From Endozoicomonas sp. (ex Botrylloides leachii) (lineage in GTDB: Bacteria > Pseudomonadota > Gammaproteobacteria > Pseudomonadales > Endozoicomonadaceae): a DNA stretch of 32,522 bases. The translations under genes and the position numbers were made by a program. This document shows, in pieces, positions 1-8,701 of this stretch. Numbering within the stretch: position 1 is the stretch's first letter; each line of letters opens with the position of its first letter. The notes under the pieces were generated by a model that searched no databases, was not told where the DNA came from, and saw only the letters and a list, made by a program, of their open reading frames with translations. The stretch lies in NCBI GenBank assembly GCA_028728195.1, contig JAQYUY010000147.1, positions 1 through 32,522 on the forward strand. The letters run 5' to 3'.

Positions 1-1
1 T

Positions 2-1030
2 AAACAATTTGAAAATCGTTTTGGAAAGTGGGCTTGTGATGTCACCAATATAATGGAAAAAGTACATAAAAGTATAACTAACACACCTACATATTATTAT
101 CACCTCCACGCTGCTTGTGATCCTAGTATATTTGATACTAATAAGATGCGCTCTATATCGGATGAGTGCAAAATGTGTAAAAAAAAATCAGAAGTTGAAA
201 TACTACCGGAAAGTGATTCAACCGTGCTAGAAAATAGTGCTAAGGGAAAATATAATGCTGATAAAGTGCTAAATTGGACTGAGCAGAGCGATTTTAGTGC
301 TAAAATTCAGGCTTGCCGTTCAAGCGTAGATGGTAGCATCAATAATAATATGCCCTCTGATATATCTCTACTTATCGCTGCTGACCGGTTAACAACAGCC
401 GTTGCCACTGCTCATGGTAACTGTGGGGAGATGGCCGCCATGGCGGCTCACCTCTATTTGTTAAAATACCCAAATCATGCTGTTGATATATTATCTCTCA
501 AGGATCCAGGTGATCATAATTTTGTTCGAGTATCCCATGATGATATTGGAACCATGATTATTGACCCTTGGGCTTTCCGTTATTTTAAAGAAGAGGAAAT
601 TAATTGTTACTTAACCAACCCAATGCAAGCTGAAGTAGAAGTTGATATTAATTGTGATAGAGTTAATAAAATTCATAGCCACCACCCTGATAACTTGCCA
701 ATAATGTATCGAAATATAGTAGAAAGGTTATCTGAAGCAGAAAAATTATATAAAGAAGAAAAAGAACAAAAAAAAGAGTTATCTAAAATTGATGACGCTG
801 AAAATAAATACGATCTTTACGGTAAATATAATTTTATTATCGAAGCGATTAGAGAAAAATATCCAGATGCCATTTTTACTGAAGGTAATGCAACATTTAC
901 AAGCAATGAAACAGAAGAAAAAAAGGAAGTGTTAAAAGGGAGCTATAAGGTTTTATTGGTAAAGAAAAATAACAATGATCAAGGTACCATACTATTTATT
1001 ACTGAATATGGGTTACACGTGTGGAAATAA
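2..1030 (+). CDS. Papain/transglutaminase-like cysteine protease candidate, 5' end outside window
   Basis: The reading frame is open from base 2 to the TAA at 1030. The first ATG (53) has no Shine-Dalgarno sequence in front of it, so the gene probably begins before the window. Counting from that ATG, a likely catalytic triad is visible: Cys124 in HGNCGEMA, His155 in GDHNFVRV and Asp171 in IIDPWAF. This order and spacing are typical of papain/transglutaminase-like hydrolases and deamidases, including several bacterial effector toxins. A Cys-x2-Cys pair (residues 39-42) precedes the domain. A Lys/Glu-rich, probably helical segment (about 225-250) follows it, and the last 80 residues are not recognised. 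No signal peptide can be judged because the N-terminus is missing. A strong hairpin follows at 1049-1082. Function is inferred from the triad only. An effector or toxin role is plausible but unproven, since no secretion system or immunity gene is visible. Confidence 0.7.
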   Translation, partial: KQFENRFGKWACDVTNIMEKVHKSITNTPTYYYHLHAACDPSIFDTNKMRSISDECKMCKKKSEVEILPESDSTVLENSAKGKYNADKVLNWTEQSDFSAKIQACRSSVDGSINNNMPSDISLLIAADRLTTAVATAHGNCGEMAAMAAHLYLLKYPNHAVDILSLKDPGDHNFVRVSHDDIGTMIIDPWAFRYFKEEEINCYLTNPMQAEVEVDINCDRVNKIHSHHPDNLPIMYRNIVERLSEAEKLYKEEKEQKKELSKIDDAENKYDLYGKYNFIIEAIREKYPDAIFTEGNATFTSNETEEKKEVLKGSYKVLLVKKNNNDQGTILFITEYGLHVWK

Positions 1031-1048
1031 AATTATACCAATAATCTG

Positions 1049-1082
1049 AACAGGCACTGTTTGGTTTGCAACAGTGCCTGTT
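1049..1082. terminator. Rho-independent terminator-like hairpin between convergent genes
   Basis: A perfect 13-bp inverted repeat (AACAGGCACTGTT at 1049-1061, its complement at 1070-1082) has an 8-base loop and a short T-rich tail (TTTATT). It begins 18 bases after the stop of the protease-like gene and lies about 65 bases beyond the stop of the convergent glycosyltransferase gene, so it may serve both. Confidence 0.65.
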
Positions 1083-1146
1083 TATTCAACTATCTACTTT
1101 ATTTCAGTCATACAAACTTCTACTCTGCATTAAAAGTCAATTAGTC

Positions 1147-2613
1147 TTATTTCTTCAGTACATCTGCTTCTGGTTCACATTGGTAAAAATGGAAAGTATT
1201 GACAATAACGCCATCCATTTTTCCTGACTGCTCGCCAAGATAACGACAGTTTAGTCCGTGTGTTTTAAGCATACCTGAGGCTGGAATAGGCTCATTATCA
1301 ACAATTAAAATACCGCGTGTATGCTTATTTGCATCGCCAAACCAATAGCTAAATTGAGATTTTCTGGCAGAAAGAACTTGCACTGGCGTGGGCCTTGCGT
1401 ACCATGCTATTCGGCTGGCTTTTGACCAGTTTTCCACCAGTAATACAGGTTGCATTGTCTCTTTTGGCTTTTTTATTTTATCTAGCAGCATTTCAGCCTG
1501 CTGAGCTGCTTTATGCCATCCCACCAAATCTTTAACAACGGGTTTCATAAAAGGCATGGAGGCTAGTGGCTGAAATGCTAGGAAAGCAAATATAAGTACA
1601 ATAAGGCTCATCGAAAGAGTGCCAGAGAAAATCGTCAGCCCTTTCACCCATCGTTTTTGCCAGCTTATACAAAGCCAGTTTGCAGTCAATGGCGCAAGTA
1701 AGGTCCAACCTAGCGCAGGCCAGTTCGGCAACAACCCCCCATTACCCGCTGACCAATTAGTAACCAGTAAAAAAGGCCACGCACTCCATATGACCAACCA
1801 GTCAGCTTTTAATCTGCGTTTTAGTGCAAAAAACGTTGCTGAAATACCGGCAATGTAAGCAAGAAGGGAATAACATACCATCTGCAAGACTTGCATTGAT
1901 AAGGCGTCTTTTAGTTTCCAGCTGCCCCCATCAGCATGGTTTAGTTGATAAGTAAAAGATGCCCAGTCATGGCGATGATTCCAGATTAATACCGGCAGAA
2001 TAAGCACCAATGCTAGCAATCCTGCGAGCCAAGGCCCTGGTTGTTTTAGCCAGCGTATCCCTTGCGTTTGAAAAAGAAAAAGCACTAGCCCCAGCGGTAA
2101 AAAAACAGCGGTATATTTACTTAAGCCAGCCAAGCCATATATCACACCTAACAACAGCCAATCTTTCAGCTGCTGGCGGTCATTTATATTAAGCGCGACT
2201 TCAATAGCAAATAGTGCTAGCACAATTAATGGCATATCTGGCACCATTCCCCACCCCATTAACTGCAAAATAGGGGCCGTGTTAAGAAGCGCTACAGCGA
2301 CTAATGATGGGTAATGATGATGACTAGGGTAGAGTTTTCCAGTCAGCCTATAAATTTGAAGACTGGCAATAGCAAATAACAGTGAAGGCATCAACCGTAA
2401 AGAAAATTCATCGTACCCTAATGGTCTGACTAACATTTGAAGCCATGCAACCATTGGCGGGTGGTCAAAATAACTTAAAGCCGGGTGCAAAGCATAAAGC
2501 GCATAATGTGCTTCATCTACGCCCAATGGCATTAATGGCGCGATAATAAGATGAATAATAAAAACTAATAAAACCGTTATCCAAGCTATTAGCTTGGGGT
2601 TTCGTGCAACCAT
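1147..2613 (-). CDS. GT39/PMT-type membrane glycosyltransferase (ArnT-like)
   Basis: This 488-residue polytopic inner-membrane protein belongs to the dolichyl-phosphate-mannose mannosyltransferase/ArnT superfamily, which moves a sugar from a polyprenyl-phosphate carrier to a periplasmic acceptor such as lipid A or protein. After the first membrane helix (about 9-28) comes the diagnostic acidic loop GVDEAHYALY (Asp33, Glu34) and then YFDHPPMVAWL (Asp50, His51). About ten further hydrophobic helices run to about residue 350, followed by a soluble periplasmic C-terminal part with little hydrophobicity. The ATG is preceded by GAGGA at good spacing. The gene stands alone, with 225 bases to the next gene upstream. 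The sugar and the acceptor cannot be told from the sequence; ArnT proper is usually longer (about 550 residues) and sits in an arn operon, which is absent here. Confidence 0.85.
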   Translation of the reverse strand: MVARNPKLIAWITVLLVFIIHLIIAPLMPLGVDEAHYALYALHPALSYFDHPPMVAWLQMLVRPLGYDEFSLRLMPSLLFAIASLQIYRLTGKLYPSHHHYPSLVAVALLNTAPILQLMGWGMVPDMPLIVLALFAIEVALNINDRQQLKDWLLLGVIYGLAGLSKYTAVFLPLGLVLFLFQTQGIRWLKQPGPWLAGLLALVLILPVLIWNHRHDWASFTYQLNHADGGSWKLKDALSMQVLQMVCYSLLAYIAGISATFFALKRRLKADWLVIWSAWPFLLVTNWSAGNGGLLPNWPALGWTLLAPLTANWLCISWQKRWVKGLTIFSGTLSMSLIVLIFAFLAFQPLASMPFMKPVVKDLVGWHKAAQQAEMLLDKIKKPKETMQPVLLVENWSKASRIAWYARPTPVQVLSARKSQFSYWFGDANKHTRGILIVDNEPIPASGMLKTHGLNCRYLGEQSGKMDGVIVNTFHFYQCEPEADVLKK

Positions 2614-2762
2614 TGTTGACGTCCTCGTTCACTGAATAAACAAGCGGCGTAGTTTAATGCCCATTAAATACGCTAATCTTTCTATTGGTTATAAAAAAAC
2701 GATGAGGAAAAGCTATTGTTATTTCAAGACGCTATATCGTTACTTACTTTTATTTAGCTCAG

Positions 2763-2807
2763 GCGCTTACTATTTTGTAAGCGCTTGGACTTTGCGTTAG
2801 TTAACGC
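2763..2807. other. Two small hairpins downstream of nupC
   Basis: Two inverted repeats lie just beyond the nupC-like stop: GCGTTA/TAACGC (2794-2807, 2-base loop) and GCGCTTAC/GTAAGCGC (2763-2784, 6-base loop). They could end nupC transcription, but neither is followed by a convincing T tract on the minus strand. Confidence 0.35.
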
Positions 2808-2838
2808 TAACCCCTTAATGCAAAGGATAAGAATGAAC

Positions 2839-4086
2839 TCAAATAGATAAAAACAACCCTGCAATCGCCGCACTCATTAAGTTAGATAGCGTGCCTGCTG
2901 CCACCGCTTTCATGCCTAAACGGGCAATATCAGCGCGACGAGTAGGAGCCATACCGCCTAAGCCACCTAACAACATGGCTGCCGATGATAAGTTAGCAAA
3001 ACCACAAAGTGCAAAGGTGATAATAGCTTGTGTATGAGCAGATAACACCTGTACACCTGAAGCAATTGCTTTTGCAGGATCAGTGTAGTGAACAAAATCA
3101 GCGAAGGCGACAAACTCATTCAAAATCAGTTTCTGACCAATAAAGCTACCTGCAGTCATTGACTCAGACCAAGGTACGCCAATTAAGAACGCCAAAGGCC
3201 TAAAAATATAACCCAAGAGCAGTTGCAGTGAGATGTGAGGGTAACCAAACCACCCTCCAACCCAGCTTAGTAAGCCGTTTAATAGTGCAATAAGGGCGAT
3301 AAAAGAAATCAACATTGCACCAACATTGGCAGCTAACTTTAACCCAGATGTTGCTCCTAAAGCAGCAGCATCAATAACATTGGCTGGCTTTTCTTCTTCG
3401 CTGAGGAAAATGTCGGTGTCGTTGGGTGTTTCTGTTTCAGGCTTTATAATTTTGGCCATTAGCAGACCACCAGGCGCTGACATAAAGCTAGCAGCAATTA
3501 GAAATTTGAGATTAATACCCATCGCCGCATAACCGGCCATGACGGAGCCTGCTATAGAAGCCAAACCGCCTACCATAACAGCAAATAGTTCGGATTGTGT
3601 CATGCGAGAAATATAAGGACGAACAACCAATGGTGCTTCTGTTTGCCCAACAAAAATATTAGCGGTAGCTGAGAGTGACTCGGTGCGGCTGGTTCCCAGA
3701 ATTTTTTCTAGAATACCGCCTAAAGTAGCAACCACTTTTTGCATAATCCCTAGATGATAGAGAACAGCCACTAAGGCTGAGAAGAAAATAATAATTGGCA
3801 ACACATTAACGGCGAAGATCATGCCCAATTTAGAATGGGACAGATCACCAAATAAAAAAGAAATACCTTCATTGGCATAAGTAATAACATCACCAACGAT
3901 GCGAGATGCATTACCAAGAAGTTCCTGACCAATAGGAACATAAAGCACCAAGGCTCCCAGACCTACTTGGATGCCAAAGGCACCTAGCACTGTCTTTAAC
4001 TTGATAGCTTTTCGATTATCTGACAAGAGTACAGCAATTAAAAGTAGGGTGATAATCCCTACTATACCCATTAGAATTGGTTGCAT
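2839..4086 (-). CDS. nupC: NupC-like concentrative nucleoside transporter (CNT family)
   Basis: This 415-residue inner-membrane cation/nucleoside symporter would import nucleosides for salvage. The architecture is that of bacterial CNTs: an N-terminal Nucleos_tra2_N-type helix pair (about 1-55), then the core. The core contains the substrate-site signature [12 protein letters not shown] (Gln148, Thr149, Glu150), a gate-type region [12 protein letters not shown] and the second binding motif NEFVAF near residue 325. The length matches the family. The Shine-Dalgarno sequence is weak. A hairpin lies in the 5' leader (4133-4161). No nucleoside-metabolism genes are adjacent. The family is clear; the exact nucleoside range and the gene name are by similarity. 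Confidence 0.9.
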   Translation of the reverse strand: MQPILMGIVGIITLLLIAVLLSDNRKAIKLKTVLGAFGIQVGLGALVLYVPIGQELLGNASRIVGDVITYANEGISFLFGDLSHSKLGMIFAVNVLPIIIFFSALVAVLYHLGIMQKVVATLGGILEKILGTSRTESLSATANIFVGQTEAPLVVRPYISRMTQSELFAVMVGGLASIAGSVMAGYAAMGINLKFLIAASFMSAPGGLLMAKIIKPETETPNDTDIFLSEEEKPANVIDAAALGATSGLKLAANVGAMLISFIALIALLNGLLSWVGGWFGYPHISLQLLLGYIFRPLAFLIGVPWSESMTAGSFIGQKLILNEFVAFADFVHYTDPAKAIASGVQVLSAHTQAIITFALCGFANLSSAAMLLGGLGGMAPTRRADIARLGMKAVAAGTLSNLMSAAIAGLFLSI

Positions 4087-4132
4087 TAGGACATTTACCC
4101 AAGAGAGAAGACTCGAAATAATAAATGAAGAA

Positions 4133-4161
4133 GACAGGCAGAAATACGATTTCGACCTGTC
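4133..4161 (-). terminator. Hairpin between mmsB-like gene and nupC
   Basis: GACAGG (4133-4138) pairs with CCTGTC (4156-4161), and an inner GAAA/TTTC pair extends the stem. Read on the minus strand the stem is followed by TTCTTCATTT. It lies 113 bases past the 3-hydroxyisobutyrate dehydrogenase stop and 47 bases before the nupC start. It is therefore either a weak terminator for the former or a leader structure of the latter. Confidence 0.4.
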
Positions 4162-4273
4162 ATAAGTTGGAGGATTATACTCGAACTAACTAAAACAATA
4201 AAACCAATAAATAATGGTGGAATAATACAGTAATGGCATTTTGTTCAAGAAAATAGATACCGTATAATAAGGA

Positions 4274-5155
4274 CTAACTATACAACATATAAATACTTGA
4301 AAAATCACGTTGGCCACCGCTTTTTTGTTTATGCAAGCGGTATAAACTTTCTGCTAGTGCTCCCATGGGAACCGTTGTCTGACTCTTAGCGGCTGTACTC
4401 ATAGCCAAACCTAGATCTTTAGCCATAAGTTCCACCATAAAACCACCTTGGTAGTCATGACTGGCCGGTACGTTTTCCATCACGCCCGGTACTGGGTTAT
4501 ATTTGTCTAATACCCAGTTACTACCTGAACTTTGCTGCATAATGGTTGATAACACGCTAGGGTCAAGCCCATTGTCAATGCCTAACTTCAATGCTTCTGA
4601 CGTTCCCGTCATTAATACCGCTAGCAACATATTATTGCAAACTTTTGCCAACTGACCAGCACCTGTTTCGCCTGCATGTAAAATAGTTGCCCCCATAATA
4701 TTCAGCCAATGGGTTGCTTTAGCTACGGCATCAACAGAACCACCGACCATGAACGTTAATGTGGCATTAATAGCACCAACCGTTCCGCCGGATACAGGTG
4801 CATCAACAAAAGCTATTTTTTTTACGTCGGCTTGTTGTGCCACTTTCTTTGCCGTTTCTGGCTCAATCGTACTACAGTCAATGACTAACTGGCCTGAAGA
4901 CAGTTGCTTCAAAAGACCATTTTCTCCCAAGTACAGTGTTTCCACATGCTTACCCGCAGGCAACATGCTGATAATAACGTCTGCACCAATGACAGCCTTT
5001 TCTAGAGAATCAGTCGTTGTACCACCTGCATCTACATGTTTTTTTACAGCACTTGGTAAAAGGTCATAGCCACAAACAGCACAACCATGTTTTAACAGAT
5101 TGTTTGCCATTGGACCGCCCATATTACCTAGTCCGATAAATACAACATTACTCAT
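4274..5155 (-). CDS. mmsB: 3-hydroxyisobutyrate dehydrogenase
   Basis: This 293-residue beta-hydroxyacid dehydrogenase would oxidise 3-hydroxyisobutyrate to methylmalonate semialdehyde with NAD+ in valine breakdown. It shows the Rossmann motif GLGNMGGPMA (8-17), the substrate-site motif DAPVSGGTVGA (118-128), the catalytic Lys171 in GAGQLAKVCNNM, and the C-terminal KDLGLA signature. Length is normal for the family. It lies downstream of an isobutyryl-CoA dehydrogenase and an enoyl-CoA hydratase in the same direction, which supports the valine assignment over tartronate or glyoxylate reductase relatives. The 216-base gap to the hydratase holds a dispersed repeat, so co-transcription may be interrupted. 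The ATG has a weak GAG-type ribosome site 9 bases upstream. Confidence 0.92.
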   Translation of the reverse strand: MSNVVFIGLGNMGGPMANNLLKHGCAVCGYDLLPSAVKKHVDAGGTTTDSLEKAVIGADVIISMLPAGKHVETLYLGENGLLKQLSSGQLVIDCSTIEPETAKKVAQQADVKKIAFVDAPVSGGTVGAINATLTFMVGGSVDAVAKATHWLNIMGATILHAGETGAGQLAKVCNNMLLAVLMTGTSEALKLGIDNGLDPSVLSTIMQQSSGSNWVLDKYNPVPGVMENVPASHDYQGGFMVELMAKDLGLAMSTAAKSQTTVPMGALAESLYRLHKQKSGGQRDFSSIYMLYS

Positions 5156-5241
5156 GGTTTAATTCTCATTATTATTTCATAAGAGAGTATTGCGACAAAC
5201 AGTGCCATACCCATGGCCTTTAAAGAAGCCGCGTATTTCTT

Positions 5242-5347
5242 TATATACTCAAACGCTTTCAAGAAGCTCACCTCTATTTGGCTATAACTCTTCATTTTAA
5301 GGAGTAAGTTTCGAGAAAATGTGCATCTTGAGGTGTAATGGGTATAG
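5242..5347. repeat. Dispersed MITE-like repeat, copy 1
   Basis: This is a 106-bp intergenic copy of a repeat also present at 23314-23422 in the same orientation. The first 22 bases are identical in the two copies, as is the central TTCATTTTAAGGAGTAAG block. The left end TATATACTCAA is the near-complement of the right end of copy 2, so the element appears to have terminal inverted repeats. The right end of this copy (ending GGGTATAG) is more worn. Confidence 0.75.
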
Positions 5348-5371
5348 CATTTTGAACCCTTAGGGGAGTTT

Positions 5372-6148
5372 TTAATCGTAGTGCCACTGAGGCTTTCTTT
5401 TTGCTAAAAATGCAGCGACGCCTTCTTGCTGGTTCTTCCCTGAAAAAAGTTGTACAAACAACTCCCTTTCCATTGCCAGCACAGAATGAGTGGGTGCATG
5501 ACGTCCCATTTGTATCAGTTTTTTACAGGCTCTTATGGCATCAGGACTTTGACTTTGTAATTTTAGTGTCATGGCCTCAGCAGCTTGTAGACTCTGACCT
5601 TGATTAGCTAATTGTTCAATAAGACCAATTTCTAGTGCTTGCTTACCATCGATTTTTTCGCCACATAAAATCATACGTTTTGCCCAGCCTTCGCCCACTA
5701 ATAAGGTCAAGTTTTGTGTGCCTCCGGCACAGGGCAGTAATCCTACAGAGGCTTCAGGTAAAGCCAATACCGCCTGAGGCTCAGCAATACGAATATCACA
5801 AGCTAATGCAACTTCTAACCCGCCACCCATGGCATAGCCGTCAATTGCAGCAATGGATAAGCCTGAAAAATCAGTCAGCGTTTCAAAGGCAGCACCAAAA
5901 GCATCAGCCATCACTTTGGCTTCTTTTTCTGATGCATTGTTAAACACATTCAGGTCAGCACCTGCACTAAAAAAGCGCTCAGATGCTGCATGAATAATCA
6001 GTGCGGTTACCCGTTTATTTTGCTTGAGCTCGACCAGCATCGCCTGTAATGCTTTAAGGCTTTCCAGCGTCCAGGTGTTGGCGGGCGGATTATCCAATGT
6101 AACAAAAGCTGTATGCTCTTTAATGCTAATATGCAAGTTATCTGACAT
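5372..6148 (-). CDS. Enoyl-CoA hydratase/isomerase family protein
   Basis: This 258-residue crotonase-fold enzyme probably hydrates methacrylyl-CoA or another enoyl-CoA in branched-chain amino acid breakdown. The oxyanion-hole segment FFSAGADLN (59-67) and the second motif DGYAMGGGLEVALACDIRIA (103-122) are present. Both acid/base glutamates of hydratases are in place (Glu112 and Glu132 in LPEASVGLLP), which favours a true hydratase. Its ATG overlaps the acyl-CoA dehydrogenase stop by one base (TAATG), which implies translational coupling. 3-hydroxyisobutyryl-CoA hydrolase has the same fold but is longer (about 350 residues), so that step is not supplied by this gene. Substrate is inferred from the neighbours. 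Confidence 0.88.
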   Translation of the reverse strand: MSDNLHISIKEHTAFVTLDNPPANTWTLESLKALQAMLVELKQNKRVTALIIHAASERFFSAGADLNVFNNASEKEAKVMADAFGAAFETLTDFSGLSIAAIDGYAMGGGLEVALACDIRIAEPQAVLALPEASVGLLPCAGGTQNLTLLVGEGWAKRMILCGEKIDGKQALEIGLIEQLANQGQSLQAAEAMTLKLQSQSPDAIRACKKLIQMGRHAPTHSVLAMERELFVQLFSGKNQQEGVAAFLAKRKPQWHYD

Positions 6149-7305
6149 TACACTAACTCCACCCTCTGTTCTGTTAATAATCGACGAGCAATAATTAAAC
6201 GCATAATTTCATTGGTTCCCTCAAGAATTTGATGAACCCGTGTATCTCTGACATAGCGCTCAAGAGGGTACTCTTGGATATAGCCATACCCTCCATGCAC
6301 TTGAAGTGCATCATTGCACACCTTGAAACCAACGTCCGTGGCAAACCGTTTTGCCATGGCGCAATAAGCTGTTTTTTCTGGATCATTATCATCCAGCCGA
6401 CAAGCTGCCAGTCGAACCATTTGACGTGCAGCAACTAACTCGGTATTCATATCAGCTAACTTAAATTGTAACGCCTGAAATTCAGCTAAATGTTTACCAA
6501 ACTGTTTACGTTCTTGCATGTATTGTCGTGCGGTATTAAGCGCTTGCTGAGCGGTTCCCACAGAGCAGCTGGCAATGTTGATGCGGCCACCATCTAGCGC
6601 CATCATAGCAAAACGAAAACCATCACCTTCTTTACCTAAACGATAATCAGAAGGTATACGCACATTTTCAAACGTAATTTGTCGTGTAGGCTGGCTATTC
6701 CAGCCCATCTTGTCTTCTTTGCGCCCATAGCTAATACCTTGCGTATCTTTAGGTATAGCAAAGGCAGATATACCTTGAGCTCCTTTCTCATGGGTACGTG
6801 CCATTACCAATAGTAAATCCGTAGCACCTGCCCCAGAAATAAACACTTTAGAACCATTTATTACGTAATCAGATCCACACCTTTTTGCTATCGTTTTTAG
6901 CGATGCAGCATCACTGCCTGCATTCGGTTCAGTCAAACAATATGAGGCTAGTTTTTCACCAGATGAAAGTGCAGACCCCCATTGGGCTTTTAGTGCATCT
7001 TGACCAAACTCGCCCACCATCCAAGTCACCATATTATGAATAGTGATATAAGCAGTGGTTGAAGTGCAGCCCATAGAGAGCTGTTCAAATATCAGGCTGG
7101 CATCCAGTCTGCTAAGGCCGAGTCCACCAATGGCTTCACTGGCGTATAGAGCGCAAAAGCCTATTTTTGCCGCTTCTTTAATCGTTTCTACAGGAAAAAA
7201 AGCATTCTTATCCCACTCGGCTGCATAAGGTGCTAACATTTCCTTGGTAAACTGTTTTGCTGTATCGCAAAATGCGTTCTGGTCTTCACTTAACTTAAAG
7301 TCCAT
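6148..7305 (-). CDS. Isobutyryl-CoA dehydrogenase (ACAD8-like acyl-CoA dehydrogenase)
   Basis: This 385-residue FAD enzyme would convert isobutyryl-CoA to methacrylyl-CoA and pass electrons to ETF. The three acyl-CoA dehydrogenase domains are complete. Signatures include CTSTTAYITIHNM and SYCLTEPNAGSDAASL, the stretch KMGWNSQPTRQITFE, and GGRINIASCS; these closely resemble mammalian ACAD8. HGGYGYIQEYP and ILEGTNEIMR lie near the end. The Glu of LEGTNE (Glu362) occupies the catalytic-base position of the short-chain and isobutyryl types. A good AGGAG ribosome site lies 10 bases before the ATG. It sits between the thiolase (74 bases upstream) and the hydratase (1-base overlap), apparently in one operon. 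Confidence 0.92.
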   Translation of the reverse strand: MDFKLSEDQNAFCDTAKQFTKEMLAPYAAEWDKNAFFPVETIKEAAKIGFCALYASEAIGGLGLSRLDASLIFEQLSMGCTSTTAYITIHNMVTWMVGEFGQDALKAQWGSALSSGEKLASYCLTEPNAGSDAASLKTIAKRCGSDYVINGSKVFISGAGATDLLLVMARTHEKGAQGISAFAIPKDTQGISYGRKEDKMGWNSQPTRQITFENVRIPSDYRLGKEGDGFRFAMMALDGGRINIASCSVGTAQQALNTARQYMQERKQFGKHLAEFQALQFKLADMNTELVAARQMVRLAACRLDDNDPEKTAYCAMAKRFATDVGFKVCNDALQVHGGYGYIQEYPLERYVRDTRVHQILEGTNEIMRLIIARRLLTEQRVELV

Positions 7306-7379
7306 AGGCAGTTACTCCTAGCAGGCCATTTTTTTAGGGGGTATATAACCCATTGTTCGCAAAAAATAATGTGCAGCGA

Positions 7380-8555
7380 TTAGCATAACTCGACAGCCAT
7401 AGCTGTGGCTTCGCCACCGCCAATACACAATGACGCAATGCCTCTCTTACCTCCGGTTCTTTGCAAAGCATGAAGCAATGTGACGACAATCCTTGCACCA
7501 CTAGCGCCCAGAGGATGGCCCAGAGCACAGGCACCTCCGTTGATATTGACTTTTTTAGGGTTCAGATTCAGTTTTTGTATAGCTAAGAGAGCGACCACAG
7601 CAAAGGCTTCATTGATCTCATAAAGATCAATACTGTCGTGTGTCCAGCCTAGTTTATCTAGCAATCCATTGATTGCATTAATGGGAGCAAGTGTAAACTC
7701 AGCAGGCTTACCTGCATGCGTGTGATAACCACATACACTGGCAATGGGCTTAATACCACGGGAAACAGCATCAGATGTTCTCATCAGAGTAACAACCGCA
7801 GCACCATCTGATATTGAGCTTGAATTGGCGGCAGTCACGGTTCCGTTTGCAGAGAAGGCAGGTTTTAATTTTCTTATTTTTTCTGGCTTTGCTTTATCCG
7901 GCTGCTCATCTTGAGCAACAAAAAGGCTATTAACCTCAATGGGTTTAATTTCCTGATCAAAATGGCCCTTAGCAATAGCCTGTTTTGCTCTAGCTAGCGA
8001 CTCAAGCGCATAGTCGTCCATGGCTTCCCGGTTAATCGAAAAACGATCAGCCGTTTGTTGAGCAAAGACGCCCATTAGCTGACCACTGTAGGCATCTTCA
8101 AGTCCATCGGTAAACATATGGTCTTGTACTTGGCTGTGGCCAAGTCTCAACCCTGATCTGACCTTGTTCATCAGATAGGGTGCGTTGCTCATGCTCTCCA
8201 TCCCACCTGCGACAATAACATTTGCCTCCCTAGCGGCTAACTGAGCTATGCCATACATGATGCTTTTCATCCCGGAACCGCACACCTTATTAACGGTAGT
8301 TGCCGGTATGCTGTCAGGCAAATTTGCTAATAAAGCACACTGCCGCGCTGGCGCCTGACCTACCCCGGCGGGTAAAACACAGCCCATGATAACTTCAGAT
8401 ACATCATCAGCAGTAAAGGCTGCTTTTTCAAGACTATCGGCTAGGGCAGAAGCGCCAAGCTGGGGAGACGATAAGGAAGAAAAGGCCCCTTGAAAAGCGC
8501 CAACAGGTGTTCGAGAAGAGGAAATGATAGCAATACGGTCACGGCTTGAAGACAT
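7380..8555 (-). CDS. Acetyl-CoA C-acetyltransferase (thiolase)
   Basis: This 391-residue thiolase, the first gene of the cluster, carries out reversible cleavage or condensation of acetoacetyl-CoA or a branched 3-ketoacyl-CoA. The acyl-carrying Cys92 lies in VNKVCGSGMK, followed by GGMESMSNAPYL. The NEAFAV motif, the catalytic His in GGACALGHPLGASGARI and the second Cys in CIGGGEATA are all intact. Length is standard for degradative or biosynthetic type II thiolases. In similar clusters a thiolase serves isoleucine (2-methylacetoacetyl-CoA) or general acyl-CoA turnover; the sequence cannot separate these. GAG lies 8 bases before the ATG. Confidence 0.9.
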   Translation of the reverse strand: MSSSRDRIAIISSSRTPVGAFQGAFSSLSSPQLGASALADSLEKAAFTADDVSEVIMGCVLPAGVGQAPARQCALLANLPDSIPATTVNKVCGSGMKSIMYGIAQLAAREANVIVAGGMESMSNAPYLMNKVRSGLRLGHSQVQDHMFTDGLEDAYSGQLMGVFAQQTADRFSINREAMDDYALESLARAKQAIAKGHFDQEIKPIEVNSLFVAQDEQPDKAKPEKIRKLKPAFSANGTVTAANSSSISDGAAVVTLMRTSDAVSRGIKPIASVCGYHTHAGKPAEFTLAPINAINGLLDKLGWTHDSIDLYEINEAFAVVALLAIQKLNLNPKKVNINGGACALGHPLGASGARIVVTLLHALQRTGGKRGIASLCIGGGEATAMAVELC

Positions 8556-8701
8556 TATGTACTCTTTTTTTTGTTACTCAATACCGGAGTTCACGATAAC
8601 AAGGTAAGCACTATTAAGCAATTTAATGGCCAGCATTATGTACTAATTGACGTCTTTTATGGCTAGAAAAAAAACGCTAGCTGAACCTGAGTAAATTATG
8701 G

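Noticed and set aside
4749-5069. 106-codon frame opposite mmsB
   Set aside because: It lies fully antisense to a well-supported gene and has low-complexity composition from the complementary codons.
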